Assembly: GCA_020747065.1 (NCBI GenBank)
Contig: JAGMVK010000005.1
Coordinates: forward strand, 1,054,001 to 1,118,000
Reading direction: 5' to 3'
DNA: 64,000 bases
From: Cadophora sp. MPI-SDFR-AT-0126
Taxonomy: Eukaryota > Ascomycota > Leotiomycetes > Helotiales > Ploettnerulaceae
In this document: positions 45,734 through 57,918 of the stretch, piece by piece
How positions within the stretch are numbered: the stretch's first letter is position 1
Layout of the letters: each line of letters opens with the position of its first letter
Made by a program: the position numbers and the translations under genes
Notes under the pieces: model-generated
What the model was told of the DNA's origin: nothing
Seen by the model: only the letters and a program-made list of their open reading frames with translations
Databases searched by the model: none

Positions 45734-46651
45734 CTACTTGTTGTACACCAAGAAATTCCTCAAACTATCCCAATGATCACTCTGGACATAAATGTAGTCC
45801 ATACTACTCCTTAAACCACTCTGCACAGTATCGGGATACCATCTGAAGAGCCACATAACGCTTCCCCAGCTAAGAGCCGCAAAGACGGGCCACGCATCGT
45901 GTCCTATTCGTTTTGAGAGGGCGGGGTCTTTGATGATGCCTACAGCAGGCTTGATGGAGAGTTCGGCAAGGGAGAGGCATACTCTGGCGAAGACTAATGG
46001 ACATGACTCAGTCAGTAATCTTTTTGTATACAAAAAAGCCCCGGGAAAGCGGTCAAACAGGAATTAGGCACGAAAAACTTACCAAAGATCACAATTTGTT
46101 TGCTGACACTACTGATATGACCCCTCTTACTCCTCCTCCCAAACACCAAGTATCCACCCAACAACCCCGCGAAGAAGGTATCATACAACCCCTCTTTCCC
46201 AGGTTCACTCCCCATATGTTTCAGCGCGAGCATTGTCAACTTGTAAACCGTGGCGTATTTCGCAAGATTCTGTGCGTGCGTTTTCGTTGCGCGGAGGATA
46301 AGGGAGAGCTTTTCGCGGACGGTACCTGATCGAAAGAGGAATATCATGCTATGAGCAAATGAACATTAGCTTTCTGGCTTTAAGGGAATGTCGCAGGCCA
46401 CGAATTCCCATAGGAGACAATGGGAGGAAGACGTACACCAGCGCATGTGGAAACCTGACTTTGGCACCATACACAGCGCCATTTCGGGCGGCTTTCACGA
46501 CAGCGAGGTAATCCGCATATTTTGGATTGAGAATCACACTCTCGAGCGCTTTCTGTTTCGCATGCGTCAGTCAGCTATTACCCAGAACCTTCTCAAATAT
46601 CAGCAGAAGTTGCAAATGGAGATATACCTTGACCGCATCAACAGTCGCCAT
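45734..46651 (-). CDS. PXMP4: Peroxisomal membrane protein 4 (PMP24)
   Basis: Four exons (46651-46628, 46552-46437, 46348-46083, 45993-45734), 221 aa, close to the usual family length of about 212. Seen: ARNGAVYGAKVRFPHALVM, FLFRSGTVREKL, the GGYLVFG helix and the C-terminal LRNFLVYNK ending, all diagnostic of the PXMP4/PMP24 family. Family knowledge: a Tim17/22-related multi-spanning protein of the peroxisomal membrane. Its biochemical role is poorly defined. The short first exon (MATVDAVK) is supported by clean GT and AG sites and correct phase throughout. Confidence 0.93.
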
Positions 46652-47192
46652 ATTTTCTTTGCTGCCGGCACAAGCAACAGCAAAGCCTCGGCAACTTTCT
46701 TCAACTCTCTTTCTCCCTCGTTGCGCACGCTCGATGCAGCAGAGTAAAAGTTATCGCTACCGCAGCCAGCGCATCTGTATCTTCTCCTTCAATTTCTTCT
46801 TCTTCTCTTGGTGTAAATGCGATGTTCGTGGTGGTGTTGATCTTTCATGTGCAAGCAAGTGTGTTTTGCTTTGCCGGGTGATGGGATGGCAATTCAATCG
46901 GCACGAGGCCCTCAGAACTTGGAGATGCTTCCAGTACCCTACCCCACAGATCCCCGTAACAGGGATGTCATAGTGCAGCGCATCCAATTCCCATGTGAAG
47001 ACGCCTAAACAATATTCCGTCTGTCAGGCACCCACATGTGAGTGCCTGGCCTGGCTCGACTTATCATCGCCCCACTTTAATTTTCTGATAGCGAAGTTTT
47101 TGAGAAGGCATCGTGAGCTTCGTCCAGCTTGCGACAGAAATCATCTCTCACTTGATCCACGTCCACCAACGAAATCAGCGGCTCAATTCAAG
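46652..47192. other. Divergent promoter region, PXMP4 / RPF2
   Basis: 541 bp between start codons. No gene or clear TATA box seen. Confidence 0.5.
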
Positions 47193-48227
47193 ATGTTGAG
47201 GCAAATGTAAGTTTCTTTCTCCACCAATTCCTTTACTGTAACCAGATATCTAACAAATTCCAGCAAACCGCGCAACGCCCGCTCTAAACGAGCCCTCGAC
47301 AAAAAAGCCCCAAAAGCAATCGAGAACCCCAAAACCGCCCTCTTCCTCCGCGGCACAACCTGCTCACAAGTAACTCAAGACGCGCTCACAGACCTCTACC
47401 AATTACGCATCCCACTCGCCAAGAAATTTACCAAGAAGAATGCCATCCACCCATTCGACGACGCCGCCTCGTTGGAATTCTTCTCTGAGAAAAACGACGC
47501 TTCCTTATTGGTATTTGGATCGAGTAGCAAGAAACGCCCGCATGCAATTACCCTTGTGAGGACGTTTGGGCATAAGGTCCTGGATATGCTGGAGCTGTAT
47601 TTGGAGGCTGAGACGTTCCGGACGCTGTCGCAATTTAAGAATAAGAAGTGTGCGGTGGGATTGAAACCGATGTTGTTGTTTAGTGGGACGCCATTTGAGA
47701 GTCCCGTTACGAATGAGTATACTTTGGTTAAGTCATTCTTCACGGATTTCTTCAAGGGCGAGCCGGCGGATAAGGTGGATGTGGAGGGCTTACAGTATAT
47801 GGTGAGCATTAGTGCGAGGGATACAGTGGATGGGGAGGAAGTTAAGCCGAAGGTGCATTTGAGGGTTTATTTGATCAGGACGAAGAGGAGCGGTCAGAAA
47901 TTGCCGAGGGTTGAGGTTGAGGAGATGGGACCTAGGATGGATTTCAGAGTGGGCAGAGTCCAGGAGGCAGATGAAAGTGTGCTGAAGGAGGCGTTGAAGA
48001 GGGCGAGAACTAGCCAGGAGCGGCCGAAGAAGAACATCTCGACGGATATTGTGGGCGATAAGATGGGCAGGATACATCTGGGCAAGCAGGATTTGAAGGA
48101 GTTGCAGACAAGGAAAATGAAGGGTCTGAAGAGAAGTAGGGATGTAGCTGATTCGGAAGATGAGGAAATGGAGGACCAGGTTAGTGAGGATGAGCCTGAG
48201 CCTGTCAAGAAGTCAAAGAGAGGTTGA
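47193..48227 (+). CDS. RPF2: Ribosome biogenesis protein Rpf2 (Brix domain)
   Basis: Two exons (47193-47206 and 47264-48227), 325 aa; yeast Rpf2 is similar in size. The first exon encodes only MLRQI. The Brix domain spans about residues 30-240: KTALFLRGTTCSQVTQDAL, LVFGSSSKKRPHAI, LVRTFGHKVLDMLEL and KPMLLFSG. A basic-acidic low-complexity tail follows (EDEEMEDQ, KKSKRG). Family knowledge: Rpf2 with Rrs1 brings 5S RNA, Rpl5 and Rpl11 into pre-60S particles in the nucleolus. Confidence 0.95.
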
Positions 48228-48699
48228 GATTGAGTAGAGGCATTCTGCATGGATTGGGTGTTTGGAGTTCGCTGGAGTTGGTCTGAGTACTATGGAATCT
48301 TTTGCCAGTGCATATGTTGCGAGGATAATGAAAAGCGTCCAATCTTGTCAAGGCAAGTGCGTTTCAATCCATGGCGGAAGGAGTCCGGCCACGCCTGCAG
48401 TCTGAATTGTCTTTTTTTGAGTTGTGTCTGAAATGAATCTGTAACCCGGCCCCGCAAGCAATTTGCGATTGAACACAATGCACTTTGATGATCAAAGTTT
48501 TGGGATCCAGACCTCAGTTGAAGTATCTAGCAGATGTTCAATTAGCCACGTAATAAAGATGAAAAGCTTAGTAGCTCTGTCATCGCTTTGTGGCTTGCAA
48601 ATTATGTGAGGGTTCAACTTACCGAATTTTGACAGTGATCAGATGTCCCCCCAAGCCTGCCTTGTGGAGACAAGCGCCCTGAAGCTGAGAGATCAACAA
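48228..48699. other. Convergent intergenic region
   Basis: About 470 bp between RPF2 and the first BTB gene. No gene seen. Confidence 0.5.
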
Positions 48700-49493
48700 T
48701 CAAGGACCGACTGTGTACATCTTCAGGGCCTTGCATTTAGCGTTTCTCTTAGAATGCATGTGAAAACTGCCGCAAAAATCAACCAGCACAGCTTCAATAT
48801 TGTCCTGGCAGAGCTCCTCGCTGAAAGGAACCAAAGCCAGATCGAAGATAAATCCTTGACATAGCTGTTTCCTCATTGCTATGATGTCGGCCTTTTGGAA
48901 GTCACGAAGTGCAAGTCCGACAAGAACCTTGCGGAGTGGAGAGTCGTCGCTAGTGTTTGCATAGACATATGAGTTGATACCAATGGCAAAATTGGGTCCT
49001 TCATCGTGACGGTGAATAATCGCATCGATTGCATGATTTTCCAATCTGGGCATCTGATATTTTTCTCCAAGGACGAACAGGTTTGCGAATAAGCCGTACG
49101 GTGTCTTCATCGCATCCTCCTCCGTATCATTCTCATCGAGGTCATCCATCTCTGGGGATATGCAGATGACATTGTGGTACATCCAGTGGACCATGGCTCG
49201 CACGGCGATGGGATCATCGACGGGGAGTTTGATGATGGGATCTCCTGCTGTCATCCATTCTGGCTTACAGGCCGATTCGAAGAAGGGACTTGAGGAACAG
49301 AGAATAGCTTTGTGCACGGCAAGCTTTGTTGGATTGCCAGCTTCACCTACTTCGAGAGTGATGATATCATCAAGACTACTATATAAGAGTCAGCACTTGA
49401 AACTTTCTTAGACTGGTTATCTGGAATTGATGTAGTGGAAGATTACTTGAGGAGGCGTGACTTTTTGTAGGGTCGCATGTCGAGAGAATTCAT
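48700..49493 (-). CDS. BTB/POZ-domain protein
   Basis: Two exons (49493-49447 and 49378-48700), 241 aa. The BTB core spans about residues 17-125: SLDDIITLEVGEAG, KLAVHKAILCSSSPFFESAC and MVHWMYHNVICIS, then LFVLGEKYQMPRLENHAID. It has no kelch or other partner domain, as is common for fungal BTB proteins. Possible roles are dimerisation or Cul3 adaptor function. It is paralogous to the next gene upstream, sharing a WMYHN-ICIS segment and a similar C-terminal 'GSFHMHSKRN' ending. Confidence 0.85.
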
Positions 49494-50059
49494 GGTGCTG
49501 AATATTCCTCAAAATGATGTGACTTGAAGTTGAAATGGGTCGGAGGTGGTTTGCTTTGGAGATCCAGGGCACCGTCTTGCACACCCCCTCGAGCTACCTG
49601 GAAAAGACGTGGGGTACCGGCCTCGTCAACAGCCGCGTCGACGAAGTTGAAGTAGGAAGGTTGTGAGGTTGAGGAAGAGAAGTAAAGGAAGACAGGACTC
49701 GTCGAAGTTGAATAGAACCTGGAAATGGCTGCCTCGCTTAGTGTTCTCCAATAGAAGGCACGACGAGGAGCTTGACGAGAGAGGAAGGCACACCTCGAAG
49801 GGAAGAAGCACCTCAATCCGTTCCACGAAACTGAACACAAGAGCGGCCATAAGGCAGCATTGGGAGCGCGTCCATGTTGGCCCTGAGGATATTGGACTGT
49901 CAAGAAAGCGAAGTACATAAATGTTCGTTGTTGATGAAGCATGGCCTCTTCATTTCTTTAAGATTTGGACCTTGGCCCAATCCAGCATCTCGAAAAGTAC
50001 ACAAGCAAGATTAGGAGAGTCCGGTCCAAAATCCCAACACTTCGTAAGCACCAAATTTA
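49494..50059. other. Intergenic region between two BTB genes
   Basis: About 560 bp; frames here show no features. No gene seen. Confidence 0.5.
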
Positions 50060-51048
50060 TCAAGGCCGCTCCTCCTCAGTCACAACATAGCCTTTCATCA
50101 TCTCACATCTGTTTGATCCTTTCTCATGAACATGAAAAGCGGCACAGAATCCCTCTTGCGGTGGCTTCCTGTCGCTGAACCTATTGAATCCCTGATCGCG
50201 ATCCAGAAACGCGGCCTTCGCAAGGTCAAGCCAGAAATCCCCACGAATCCAGTGTTGATGCTCATACAAATCCTCCGCATCAAACTTAGAGCTCACGACC
50301 TTTACTAGTAGCTTCCTGAGATTCGAACCGGGTTTCGTGTTATCGTACACGTAACGTGACAGTCTCACCATTTCCACGGTCCGGGCGCGAGACAGTAGAG
50401 CATCAATCGCATCATTCTTCAATCTCGGCATGAAGTAGTTGTCACCTGCAATATACAGCTTGACAAAGAGTCCTGGTGCTGTCTGGAGAGGATCAGGATA
50501 GTCGCTGGAACGCTGTTCGATGGTATGGGAGATGCAAATCTCGTTATGGTACATCCAATAGCAAAGTGCTCGTATGGTATCAGGGCATTGGTTGAGCAAG
50601 AAGATAATGCGATCATTAGGGGAGACGAAGAGGTTGCACATTTCTGCGAGGCCAGGACTAGCGGAAAGGAGGACGTCCCGATGGACACTGAGGGGGATTG
50701 AATCCGATCCTACTCGTAGACTAATGGAATCTCCAAGCGAACTTTGATAAATTAGATTTGAGCCATTGTTACGGAAGTATACACTTCAACCTACCTGTAA
50801 AGACGGTGCTTTCTGTGATGCCATGGATCGTCCAACTCTTGGGAAGATCGCTTCGAAACTGCTATTGTCGCCGTCGAAGGTTGAGGGGCGCTATGATCGT
50901 GAGGATGCTTCATGTGTCTCGGGCAAGGGTTTATGGAGGGACAAGTTCCTGGACTGGGAGCTCTCTCTTCCCAGCCGCCGTCGAGTTCTTCCTCGGAAGG
51001 AACATCGTCTCGATTAAAAATTGTGCGTCTGATTTGAGCGAGAGACAT
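50060..51048 (-). CDS. BTB/POZ-domain protein (tandem paralogue)
   Basis: Two exons (51048-50795 and 50741-50060), 311 aa. An extra N-terminal segment of about 85 hydrophilic residues precedes the BTB core (SLGDSISLRVGSDSIPLSVH, CYWMYHNEICISH, KLYIAGDNYFMPRLKNDAID). The C-terminus keeps the paralogue's pattern (FHVHEKGSNRCEMM). Intron position just before the 'SLGD/SLDD' motif is the same in both paralogues, supporting tandem duplication. Start chosen at the ATG at 51048; an earlier one is not seen in a good context. Confidence 0.82.
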
Positions 51049-51416
51049 GACTTGAGGATGAGAGAACGATGTCGTCAATTTGGAGCAGATTATTTCGAGG
51101 AATGAAGCCTGATAAGACCAAAGGTACTGAGGTGTCGCTGCGTCCAAACCCAGCAGCTGCGAATGTGGCTCTTGCCGTTCTCGGGCGACTTCCAATAAAT
51201 CAACTCAATCACAACTTACCTTCAATTTCGCAGGCCATCATAAATATGATGCCAGTTTCTGTAAAGTGTCAATTGGTATCTGTGCTATGCCAGCTAAAAG
51301 ATACTATATACAAACAGCCTGACAGGGCATCAGCTCGATGAGCAAGGGTCACAGGGAATGTCCCTGTGCAATCGTCCGATGGTGCTCAGAGTAAATAGGC
51401 AGTCTAAATTTGCCGA
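51049..51416. other. Intergenic region
   Basis: About 370 bp between the BTB gene start and EMC3 end. No gene seen. Confidence 0.5.
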
Positions 51417-52419
51417 TTACACCTTGACCGTCTTCAAAAGTCTATCCTCGACACCAGCAAGCGTGTACTCATGAGCCAAAACAGCTAAGTTCTCCGCCTC
51501 GCCCTGGAACTGCTTGTCTGGGTCAACACCAGGTCCAAACATCTGTGCTCCAGCACCTGGGCCCATTTGACCCATCTGTTGTGCCATTTGGCTTGCAGCT
51601 ACGTTCCATCAGCTTGGTTCATCTTGATCTGGAACGAGGAGATTTACCATTATCGCTTCCGAGCAAATAGTTGAACACCGACTGCAGTCCAAATATACAC
51701 AACACATACCATGAGATAGAAGACATCCACTGGGGATCCATATCTCTAGTCATAACACCGGCTTGCAACATACTCTTGAACTTGATCGTCAAAGGGAACG
51801 GCAATTTGACTGTCAGAGCGAGTCAGCACCATTCATCTCATCACCAAAACCCAAGCAGGAAAGACGTACTGATGACAAAACCACTAAAGAAGGCGTTAAT
51901 CCACCCCATAATCAGCGTCTGCGGCACAATCATAGCCATGTTCCCCTTCATCATCCCCATCATGCCCTCCATAGCTGCAGGATCCGTCATCGGATTCGGC
52001 GCCGCCTGGCCCTTCTTATCAGGCTCCTTCAAGAACGCGCCATTCTCGTATGCGGTGACAAGATAATCTTTGCGAGCTTGGAAAGAGGATGGCGAGAGGA
52101 CGTTGGCGTTGCTGCGCAGGTTGATGCCGCGAAGGAGAGATCGCTGCTCGCGAATGGCGGGGAGTTCTTGTTTCTTGGGCGCGGTCTGCATGAGTACTGT
52201 TGCATAGTGGCGAAGGACTCCTGTTAGGATCTGTGAGGTGTTAATTGAGTGCTTTTTGGAGCTGGAGACAGAGGGCCATACCATGACCACTGTGATAGGG
52301 ATCAAAATCCAGTAGCTGCACGCACAATCGTTAGCACATCCATCCCGCGCACACAATTACAGTGGTCCATACAAGAGCTGAGGATCCCTATGGATCGTTT
52401 GAACAGGAACCTGCGACAT
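51417..52419 (-). CDS. EMC3: ER membrane protein complex subunit 3
   Basis: Five exons (52419-52373, 52315-52282, 52230-51870, 51809-51648, 51598-51417), 261 aa, the usual family size. Seen: YWILIPITVVM then ILTGVLRHYATVLM (first membrane helix and the conserved RHY), FLKEP with Met-rich stretch DPAAMEGMMGMMKGN, and membrane helices IMGWINAFFSGFVI and WYVLCIFGLQSVFNYLLG. Family knowledge: EMC3 is an Oxa1/YidC-family insertase core of the ER membrane complex, which inserts tail-anchored and multi-pass proteins. The second intron (51 bp) has no stop and keeps frame if retained. Divergent from SPC2. Confidence 0.95.
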
Positions 52420-52651
52420 GATTGCGGTGATATAAGTGTCGTCGCAATGTTGACGTTCTCGTGGAGGGGAGGGAGGTCGAGAGTGAAGTTTGGGCTGACG
52501 TTCGAATGGCTTGCCTGCCCAACTCGGCTCGATCCGAGAGCTCGACCTCACTCAGTTCAAGACACGTCTTCCAACCGCGCCTCGCCCAAACTCCCACCAG
52601 AGATATCTCCCCCTCGCAACTTCAACACTTCTTGCCACGACAACCGCGAAA
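52420..52651. promoter_or_regulatory. Bidirectional promoter EMC3 / SPC2
   Basis: Only 232 bp lie between the two ATGs, so both 5' UTRs and the core promoters must overlap or abut. No TATA box seen. Confidence 0.6.
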
Positions 52652-53460
52652 ATGGCAGTATCACAAGAGAAAATCTCAGTGCACTCACTAGCAGGTAAGC
52701 AAAATCCCAATTCCTCTTGACAAACTATTTCTATTTGCTCTCCCTTGCCATTACAATATCCCCCTCCATCCAAGCTACAACCAGCAAACTCACTTCCCCT
52801 ACAGACCTCAAAAACACCTCCGACGACGCCATCCCCGCCTACCTTAATTCTCTCTCCTTCACTCAATCCCACACCCTAACCGACACTCGCCTCGCCCTGG
52901 GTTACTCCGCCTTCATCATCTGCGCCGCAACTTTCTACTGGGACTACAAGCTCGGTTTCGACAGCACAAAATACTACACCGCCATCGCAGTCGCCATCTA
53001 CACACTACTAAATGGCGCCCTCACATTCTGGATCTGGGGCGTCGAGAAAGGCACCGTCTATGTCGGGACCAACTCCGCTGGTGACAAGATTCAGGTAGCG
53101 TCAAAGACAGAGAAACATGTCCCGATTTACAACTTGACGGTTACGGTGTGGAAGAAGGGCGAGAAGGAAGGCAAAGTGGTGACGATCAAGAAGCCATTTA
53201 CGCAGTGGTTTGATAAGAAAGGCGGCTTTGTCGTCCTACCATTTCAGCAGATGATTGCGAGTGCGGTGGATGTGGTGGGTAAGATGGATCCCGGGAAGGT
53301 GGTGAAGAAGGAGAAGAAGGTCGCAACTGTTGAAGATGCGGATAAGAGTATGGATGATAAGTGGGCGAGCTTGCTGGCGGAGAGTTCGGGCGTTAGTCTA
53401 GGCACGGAGGAGACGGCGACGCCGAAGTCGTCGAAGAAGAGGAGTAAGAAGGCTGCGTAG
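52652..53460 (+). CDS. SPC2: Signal peptidase complex subunit 2
   Basis: Two exons (52652-52694 and 52805-53460), 232 aa. The first exon encodes MAVSQEKISVHSLA. Two membrane helices follow (LALGYSAFIICAATFYW and AIAVAIYTLLNGALTFWIW), then the cytosolic domain with YNLTVTVWKKG and KPFTQWFDKKGGFV, and a Lys-rich tail. This is the Spc25/SPCS2 family pattern. Family knowledge: a non-catalytic subunit of signal peptidase on the ER membrane that links it to the translocon. Confidence 0.93.
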
Positions 53461-54268
53461 AGTGAGGGACGGAGCGGATGTGTATGAACGGCAGGAGTCC
53501 TTTCTTTTTTTAGCGTCTGGAAGGGAAAATCAAGGGTCGAAAAAGAATAGCATGGCTGGAGGCGTTTGGGGCTGACATTCCAATGCGAAACTTTTGATCC
53601 AATACCCAGTGTCGCCGTAAGTGTCTCTGCCATTCCAGGTGCCCACTGCTACGATTCTTGGTTATGACGCGGTGGAACGCAAACTGCCATGTCATATTCA
53701 AAAAATGAGATAATTAAATGTCCAGACCAAAGACAAGACATGCGGTTCGATCGACGTCACTCCCAAGGTTCAGGCATTGGACAGCTCATGATATTTATTA
53801 TTCGATTCTTGTTAAAATCACTTATAAATATTCATTACATTACAGGTAAACTAATTTTCCTTCATTTATCTGAAGTTTTACCGACCCAAATTTTATTCAA
53901 ATACCACACGCCCCGGCTGTCCCGTTGAGGTTAGGTGTATCTCTGGTTCAAATCTAGCTTGAACATCATGATGTTTTCAAAGTATTGGTCTCGGGCTCGC
54001 AAGTCATTCAGAGCAGCACATGTCACAACGTAGTCTAAGTGACATCTTCATTTTGATTTCGTATACGTCTAAGCAGCATAGCCCTTTATCCATCCATCTT
54101 AACTCCTTCGCTATGCACCATCGTATTCATTCAATGCGTTCCACATCTCCCTCAGACGCAGCGCCGCGTTGACAAAGGACAGACCGAAAAGGAAATCGAA
54201 CCAAAGTCAAAAAGAAGCCCTGAGGGCGACGAGGAGAAAAGGTGCAAGTATGGTCCACCATCGAACGC
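53461..54268. other. Convergent intergenic region, AT-rich in part
   Basis: About 800 bp; 53690-53900 is AT-rich. A GGTTCAAATCT word at about 53946 resembles a tRNA B box but no cloverleaf can be drawn. No gene seen. Confidence 0.45.
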
Positions 54269-57200
54269 CTACACCATCCGATCATTCAAGTTGAACAACT
54301 CCATAGCGCAATCGCCAGCCTTCTTCCGAACCTCCCAGGCAGCATCATCTTTTGCCGCATCGAGCTCCGAATTGATCTTCTTAGCGCGCTGTGTAAGCAA
54401 TGCAGGCTTCACAGTCTTCACCAGCAAGATCAGGACCTCGACCGCGAGGACACGGCATTCGACACTGGAATCCGAGGGGTTGTGGTATGTGTTGCGCACA
54501 CGATCCAAGACACGACCAAGGACGGAATCAAGGTGTTCTTCAATGATCTTCGGGTGGCGAGGAGCGAGTTGGAGCAGGGTTTTCATATAAGCAGTCTTGG
54601 CGAATTGCTCGTCTTGTACTGTGACGCCCTCGAGGACGATAGGAAGGAGGCGAGAGGCTTCGATACCTTCGTCAAGTTGGGTAGGGGTCATGTAGACTAA
54701 AATTCCTGAGATGGCGATGAGGTAATTTTCCTTGAGAGACTTATCTGTGGCTGCTTGCCATAGGGCGATCAAAGGATTGGCGGCAAGTGCGAAACATTTC
54801 GAATTTCTCAGTAATCTGACGGAACAAAAGTTCTCCTTAGTTAGGACCGGAGAGGGCGCGAGAAGAATGCGGAACGACTGAGCCACCTTGCGGCCATAAG
54901 TAGGGCTCTTAATACCGTCGATCATCAGACCAACGAGAGGCTCCAAGGTTGGGTCAAAACCCGACAATGATGCTGCGGTGAAATATGCCAGTGTCTGATA
55001 GACCTTGGAAGCTTGACCAGTGCCCACAGATGTAGAATCTTCCACAAGACTCTTCATGAGATCAAAGAGCTTAGTGCCGTCCTCCAAGTTTTCCTTGGTG
55101 GCACCGAATTTATTGATCAGTAGTTGAAGCATCTCGTGGGTTGATTGTAAACATGTCCGAGAGGCGTCCTTTGGCATATTCAAAGAATTTCGAACCATCG
55201 CAGCAGCAACATCACCTGCTGGGATACGTAGTTCATCCTTGTTCTGTTGTTCGGTCAGTATATGGACAACATATGGTCAGGATAAACATACCTTTGGTGG
55301 TACTGCTGCTAGGAGTGAGGCAGACAAAATGTTTACCAAGCATTTATCCCGAGGGCCCTGTTGTAAATTCTTCTGCGAACTCGCGAGTAAGCTATCCCCA
55401 GTGTGGGTAAAGAGAGACCAGATGGCACTCGGTTCCTTAGGAAAACTTCGATTCCACGTGAGAACCAAATTGTTTGAAGGCGTAACCAACTTTGAGCGTA
55501 GAGCTAGCGTAGTTGTCTTCCCAATGATACCGACCAATTTGTCCAGCTCGCCGCTCGTGCTGGAAGGCTTGAGACCAATATATAGTTGGCCATTCGAGTC
55601 CACCTTTTGTACGACAACCTCTCTGAAGAGTGCCAGAACAATGTAGTCGTACGGGCCCATGGAGGGGTCATTCGGAATTGGAAGTTTTGCAGTGACATGG
55701 GTCTCAGTCACTGTCTTGTCGAACTTCTCGATGGCATTAGCAATAGATGCAACAATTGCAGTGGCATATTGCAGTTGCCCGCTGCCGCCCATGATGGCCG
55801 TGAATTTAGTCAGAAGCTTTTCGACCATAGCATCGAAGTTTCGATGCCAAAAGCTGCTCACAGCAGTTACTGGTGGTTTGGTTGTGACTTCCTTCTTGCA
55901 GACAACACTACAACAAATTTCAGTCAAAGATTCCAGGTATCGAACGATGACATCTAGATCCTCTGAACATGCTTCTTGATCGGTAGAAATTTCTTCAGGG
56001 AGCTTCTGTAGAAAATCTAATAGAGTATTCTCGCGGAAAATCATGGGTTCTATTGAGCAAATCTGTTGCAATGACTCCACAACAGTCTGAGAAACTTCGG
56101 GATCCTGTGCTGGGTTCGTAGCAAGTTCGTTTAGCTTTTGCACGATCATGCCCTGCTCAACGGTAGACAGGTATTCAGGAATCTGAAACAACAATGTCAA
56201 GCCTTTGATTGCAGCAACAGTCAGTGTTGGGTCAGATGTGGATGTAGAAGCGATGTCTGAGTCCGCAAAGGCACCGAAGTAAACATCAACCAAATTCTGA
56301 GAAAATTTTGCGAAATCCGTAGCCAATTTCGCCATGTTTTGTCGCTCAACCGTCAACAGAGCTGCTTGGTCGGCAGAATAAGTGGCGGTGGGGTTAGAAA
56401 TATCAGGGAGCGCGAGTCGTGCGACCAATATATTATTGAAAACACCAAGTAATAGAGTCTTCTCCGATCCCAAGCGAAGATCTTGCCAGATCGTGTTCAA
56501 GCTTGGGAGAACTTCCTTGATGACCAATTGGAATGCGTAAGGAGAAGCAGAGGCAATGACGCTCAAAATCTCTCCGGTACGCCGTGTGAATTGCTTCTTG
56601 GAGTCTTGTAGTCGCTCTTTGCACTCCTTCGCAGTCGGTACGACGTAGAGGGCCAGAGGACTGTCGAGGCTTGACCAATCATAAGATTTTCGGCTGAGGG
56701 ATGAGCTCAAGGCGTGTAATACCTTGAGTGATGATCTGATGAAATCGTCGACATCTCCGTTCCAGACTTCATATTTCAGCGAATCCCAGATTTTGGTAGA
56801 CCATGGAGTAAGCGCTGGGACTGAGTATGATTCGACACACGCAGTAAGGGTTGCCAAAACTTCGTTCTAATTCATGTCAGCAGGAGTCAACTCAGATTGA
56901 AAGGTTTCTTCACCTTCGTAGTGGCAGATAAGTCCTGAGTAGTATCTAGCTTCTCCAAACACATTGGGATCGCATTCTTGGCGTAAGAATCACTGGAAAG
57001 AATGCATTCAAGCAACATATTCCGTAGTTCCTCAGAGGTAGGCTTAGAAACTTGTTCTCTTGATCCACCAACCGTCACTGGCCAGTATCTGGAGAATGAT
57101 CCCCATAAAGCCTGGAACTCCTCTGCCTCAAGGTCCCAATCCTTGCTGAGGTATGAGTACAAATTGAAAAGAATTTCCAGGCACCCTGGAGTCTTCTCAA

Positions 57201-57918
57201 ATTCTGCAAGTGTGACGAGACCGCGGACGAGTTGAGCGATGCTTGAGGATTTGAGTAGGGCTTCACCCCGTGATCTCAAGAGAGTGTCGATCAGAAGGTA
57301 AAGTGTTTGACGTGCTGCGGGTTTTAAATCCTTAAACCGCGTCTCCCTAGACAGACCAAAGATCGCCGAAGCCACAGAGATAGCTTCTCCAGGAGGGAAG
57401 CGTTCCCAGGTGACGATTACTGTAAGGCAAGATGCGACTTCGTGTATGCCAGCACGGAATGATGCAAGAGAATTGGTGTTGTTGAGTCTATCGCAGAGAT
57501 AGTCGGTAAGATACTTGACTACCAAGGAAGGTCAATTTCAGATATGCGGCGATGAGGGGAGTCAACTGACCAGTGTGCCGAGATGGTTCAATTGTCAGTC
57601 TGGCCAAGACCCTTGAGAGAAGAGACAATCCTGTGCAGAGTCAATTGAGGCTAGTTAAAGAAAGCGAAGTCCAACAAACCTCTAGCAACGGCGACCAAGT
57701 CATCATCGGCATGGATAAATGGTGCTAGGTCCTTGAGGAGGTTCTCCACGGAGTAGACAGTCAACTCAATAGCTAGTTTCCAGTCAGTGATCTGCACCCA
57801 AGCTTCACTCTCTGAACTCACAGCCAGCATAGTCTGTAACTATCTCTTCTTCCTTCGCGGCTTGTCCTGCACCAAGATGCGCGGCTCCAATCCAATCCTG
57901 AACTGTAAAGAGTGGCAT
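54269..57918 (-). CDS. MMS19: MMS19/Met18 cytosolic Fe-S targeting factor
   Basis: Six exons (57918-57822, 57772-57680, 57630-57571, 57518-56914, 56866-55292, 55243-54269), 1,134 aa, normal for the family. The N-terminal MMS19 region has VKYLTDYLCDRLNNTNSLAS and a following HEVASCLTVIVTW. HEAT-like helical repeats run to the C-terminus, with a final domain of four or five HEAT repeats (54269-54900). Family knowledge: MMS19 with Cia1 and Cia2 hands Fe-S clusters to DNA polymerases, helicases and other nuclear proteins. The start ATG (MPLFTVQDW) is the most likely one; a longer frame upstream uses no other ATG in good context. Confidence 0.93.

Noticed and set aside
53940..53965. Possible tRNA B box (GGTTCAAATCT)
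   Set aside because: No matching A box or foldable acceptor and anticodon arms around it.
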